From: Gemmatimonadota bacterium
GTDB taxonomy: Bacteria; Gemmatimonadota; Gemmatimonadetes; Longimicrobiales; Gaopeijiaceae
DNA length: 64,000 bases
NCBI GenBank assembly: GCA_022571515.1
Contig: JACZXQ010000003.1
Coordinates: forward strand, 25,001-89,000
Reading direction: 5' to 3'
In this document: piece after piece, positions 62,885 to 64,000 of the stretch
How positions within the stretch are numbered: the first letter of the stretch is position 1
Layout of the letters: every line of letters begins with the position of its first letter
Program-made: the position numbers and the translations under genes
Notes under the pieces: model-generated
Seen by the model: only the letters and a program-made list of their open reading frames with translations
What the model was told of the DNA's origin: nothing
The model's database searches: none

Positions 62885-63238
62885 TCAGATTCCCTGCGGC
62901 AGCATTTGAAACGGGTGGAACGAGGTCGCGCGGAGCGTCGCATTGACGACCCGCCACTGCTGCCGTTGGCTCGCCAGCTCCTCCGAGCCCCGGTCGGTGA
63001 TCCGGTAGTACTTGCGCCGTCTGCCGGACTCCGCCTTGCCCCAGGTGGCCTTCACGTAGCCGTTGCGCTCGAGGCGGTGAAGAACAGGGTAGAGCATGCC
63101 GTCCGTCCACTGCAGCTCACCGCCCGAAAGCTCGTCCACGCGCCTGAGGATGGCGTAGCCGTAACTCTCTCCTTCGCTGAGGATGGCCAGCACCATCGGC
63201 GTGGCGGACGCGGCGACGAGATCCTTGCCGATGTTCAT
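62885..63238 (-). CDS. PadR-family transcriptional regulator
   Basis: The 117-residue protein is a PadR winged helix: TPMVLAILSEGESYGYAILRR, then GELQWTDGMLYPVLHRLERNGYV and RRRKYYRITDRGSEELASQ, with a short C-terminal dimer helix. A promoter with an ATACATAGA inverted repeat lies just upstream, which fits autorepression. It controls the membrane protein gene that follows. Confidence 0.92.
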   Translation of the reverse strand: MNIGKDLVAASATPMVLAILSEGESYGYAILRRVDELSGGELQWTDGMLYPVLHRLERNGYVKATWGKAESGRRRKYYRITDRGSEELASQRQQWRVVNATLRATSFHPFQMLPQGI

Positions 63239-63276
63239 GCGAAAGGAATCGCCGGACGTGGAGAATGGAGCCGAAG

Positions 63277-63318
63277 ATACATAGAGCTAGTATACATGGC
63301 AGTTCTATGTATGTGCAA
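63277..63318 (-). promoter_or_regulatory. padR promoter with overlapping inverted-repeat operator
   Basis: On the minus strand TTGCAC (63318-63313), an 18-base spacer and TATACT (63294-63289) form a good promoter. ATACATAGA (63277-63285) and TCTATGTAT (63304-63312) are perfect inverted repeats that flank the -10. PadR proteins bind ATGT/ACAT-type dyads, so this is the likely self-repression site. Confidence 0.65.
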
Positions 63319-63506
63319 GGGCTGTGTTCCGGTGTGGGCCGTCCGCCCCGATCGGGGGAGTGCGAGCGAAAGCACTTGCCCGATGTAGACGTAGCTGCCG
63401 CAGGTGGCTGGAACGGCACAGATGCCCTCAAACCCGCCTACCAACAGGCCGATGCCGAGACTATGTTACGTGTCGTGTTAGAGCCGGTGGAGTTGAGAGA
63501 AACTCG

Positions 63507-63561
63507 ATGAAAGAGTCTCTTTCATGCACAGCTTCATGCACAGCCCTTCGGGTGCATGAAG
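63507..63561. repeat. Two adjacent hairpins and a 12-base tandem repeat before tRNA-Arg
   Basis: ATGAAAGA-GTC-TCTTTCAT (63507-63525) is a perfect 8-bp stem with a 3-base loop. CTTCATGCAC (63532-63541) and GTGCATGAAG (63552-63561) form a perfect 10-bp stem. TTCATGCACAGC is repeated head to tail at 63521-63532 and 63533-63544. Function is unknown. Confidence 0.6.
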
Positions 63562-63607
63562 ACGGAAGGGGCCAGAAATGGCTTAACAAAGGGAAGAAAG
63601 CACCACT

Positions 63608-63681
<74 letters not shown>

Positions 63682-63850
63682 TTTGGATAACTCATCTGCG
63701 ATTCTACTACATGACCAAGATGTGGACCGCAAGCGAAGCGCGCGAGCCGAAGCTGTAACCATCAAGGTTCGGGCTCATCCCGGACTTGCCTGCGCTGTAA
63801 CTCTCGCACAGTCTCAGGTTACGAATCGAACTCAAGGTGAGGGCTGCGTA

Positions 63851-64000
63851 GTGGGTGCCGAGCCGAACGACGTGACGTGGGTCTCCTGCCCGTACTGCGG
63901 GGAGTCGAGCGAGTTGCTGGTTCATCCGGTCGGCGGCGCGATCCAGGAGTATGTGGAGGACTGCGAAGTCTGCTGCCATCCCTGGCTCGTGCGCGTCAAA
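63851..64000 (+). CDS. CPXCG-type cysteine-rich zinc-ribbon protein (partial)
   Basis: The frame is open from GTG 63851 to the window edge (50 codons). It encodes VSCPYCGESSELLV, then EYVEDCEVCCHPWLVRV, the two Cys pairs of the small CPXCG family, about 60-70 residues in full. AAGGTGAGG just upstream may be its ribosome site. The 3' end is missing. Function of the family is unknown; a zinc-binding role is likely. Confidence 0.75.
   Translation, partial: MGAEPNDVTWVSCPYCGESSELLVHPVGGAIQEYVEDCEVCCHPWLVRVK

Larger units (their letters stand above)
63239..63607. other. Intergenic region between padR and tRNA-Arg
   Basis: These 369 bases hold no gene that I can support. The left end carries the PadR-type promoter and operator (63277-63318) and the right end two adjacent hairpins (63507-63561). 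The middle part shows no clear signal. Confidence 0.5.

Noticed and set aside
63707-63979. Minus-strand ORF of 90 codons after tRNA-Arg
   Set aside because: The plus strand carries the CPXCG zinc-ribbon motif in this place, so the minus-strand frame is antisense.

Overview
The window is a gene-dense stretch of a high-GC diderm (LPS-making) bacterial chromosome, with most genes overlapping by 1-8 bases in long plus-strand operons. The mix of complete lipid A synthesis, BamA and LolCD export, an McsA-McsB-ClpC module, BshC, many secreted S9-type peptidases and a PQQ dehydrogenase with its own cytochrome c fits an uncultivated Gemmatimonadota-like lineage. That placement is inference from gene content and order; no 16S gene is present.

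Region 1 (1-16 kb): a secreted protein of unknown function, RNase R, a GGDEF-type protein with its own promoter and an apparent ATC start, a zinc-ribbon protein, prfB with the classical +1 frameshift, lysS, lolC/E-lolD, mcsA-mcsB-clpC and bamA. Region 2 (16-31.6 kb): ompH/skp, lpxD, an lpxC-fabZ fusion, lpxA, a GnnA-like oxidoreductase, a 44-residue membrane ORF, lpxB, a DUF374 acyltransferase, lpxK, nadB, rlmH, bshC, a small membrane/coiled-coil protein, murJ and uvrC. Outer-membrane building, protein quality control and housekeeping are thus joined in one long transcriptional direction.

Region 3 (31.7-44 kb): a secreted TPR protein, tRNA-Gly(CCC), two S9 peptidases, a beta-lactamase-fold hydrolase, a peroxiredoxin-like gene with an in-frame TGA exactly where the catalytic cysteine belongs, an M29-like secreted protein, and a cytochrome c/PQQ dehydrogenase pair. 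The TGA is followed at 19 nt by a small hairpin with the features of a bacterial SECIS, so I read this gene as a selenoprotein. It is the most notable item in the window.

Region 4 (43.8-53.3 kb): a minus-strand cluster (HupE/UreJ-like protein, ABC-2 permease, ATPase, ABC-2 permease fused to a CPBP protease, beta-propeller), then a plus-strand propeller protein and a PilZ protein, and a minus-strand M23 peptidase. Region 5 (53.4-60.1 kb): a plus-strand housekeeping operon (DUF512 radical-SAM protein, der, plsY, gpsA, merR-type regulator, surE, pcm, VTT membrane protein). Region 6 (60.2-64 kb): two small unknown proteins, a PadR-controlled membrane protein pair with a visible operator/promoter, tRNA-Arg(CCT) preceded by tandem hairpins, and the start of a CPXCG zinc-ribbon gene cut by the window end. 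I saw no CRISPR array, insertion sequence or prophage.
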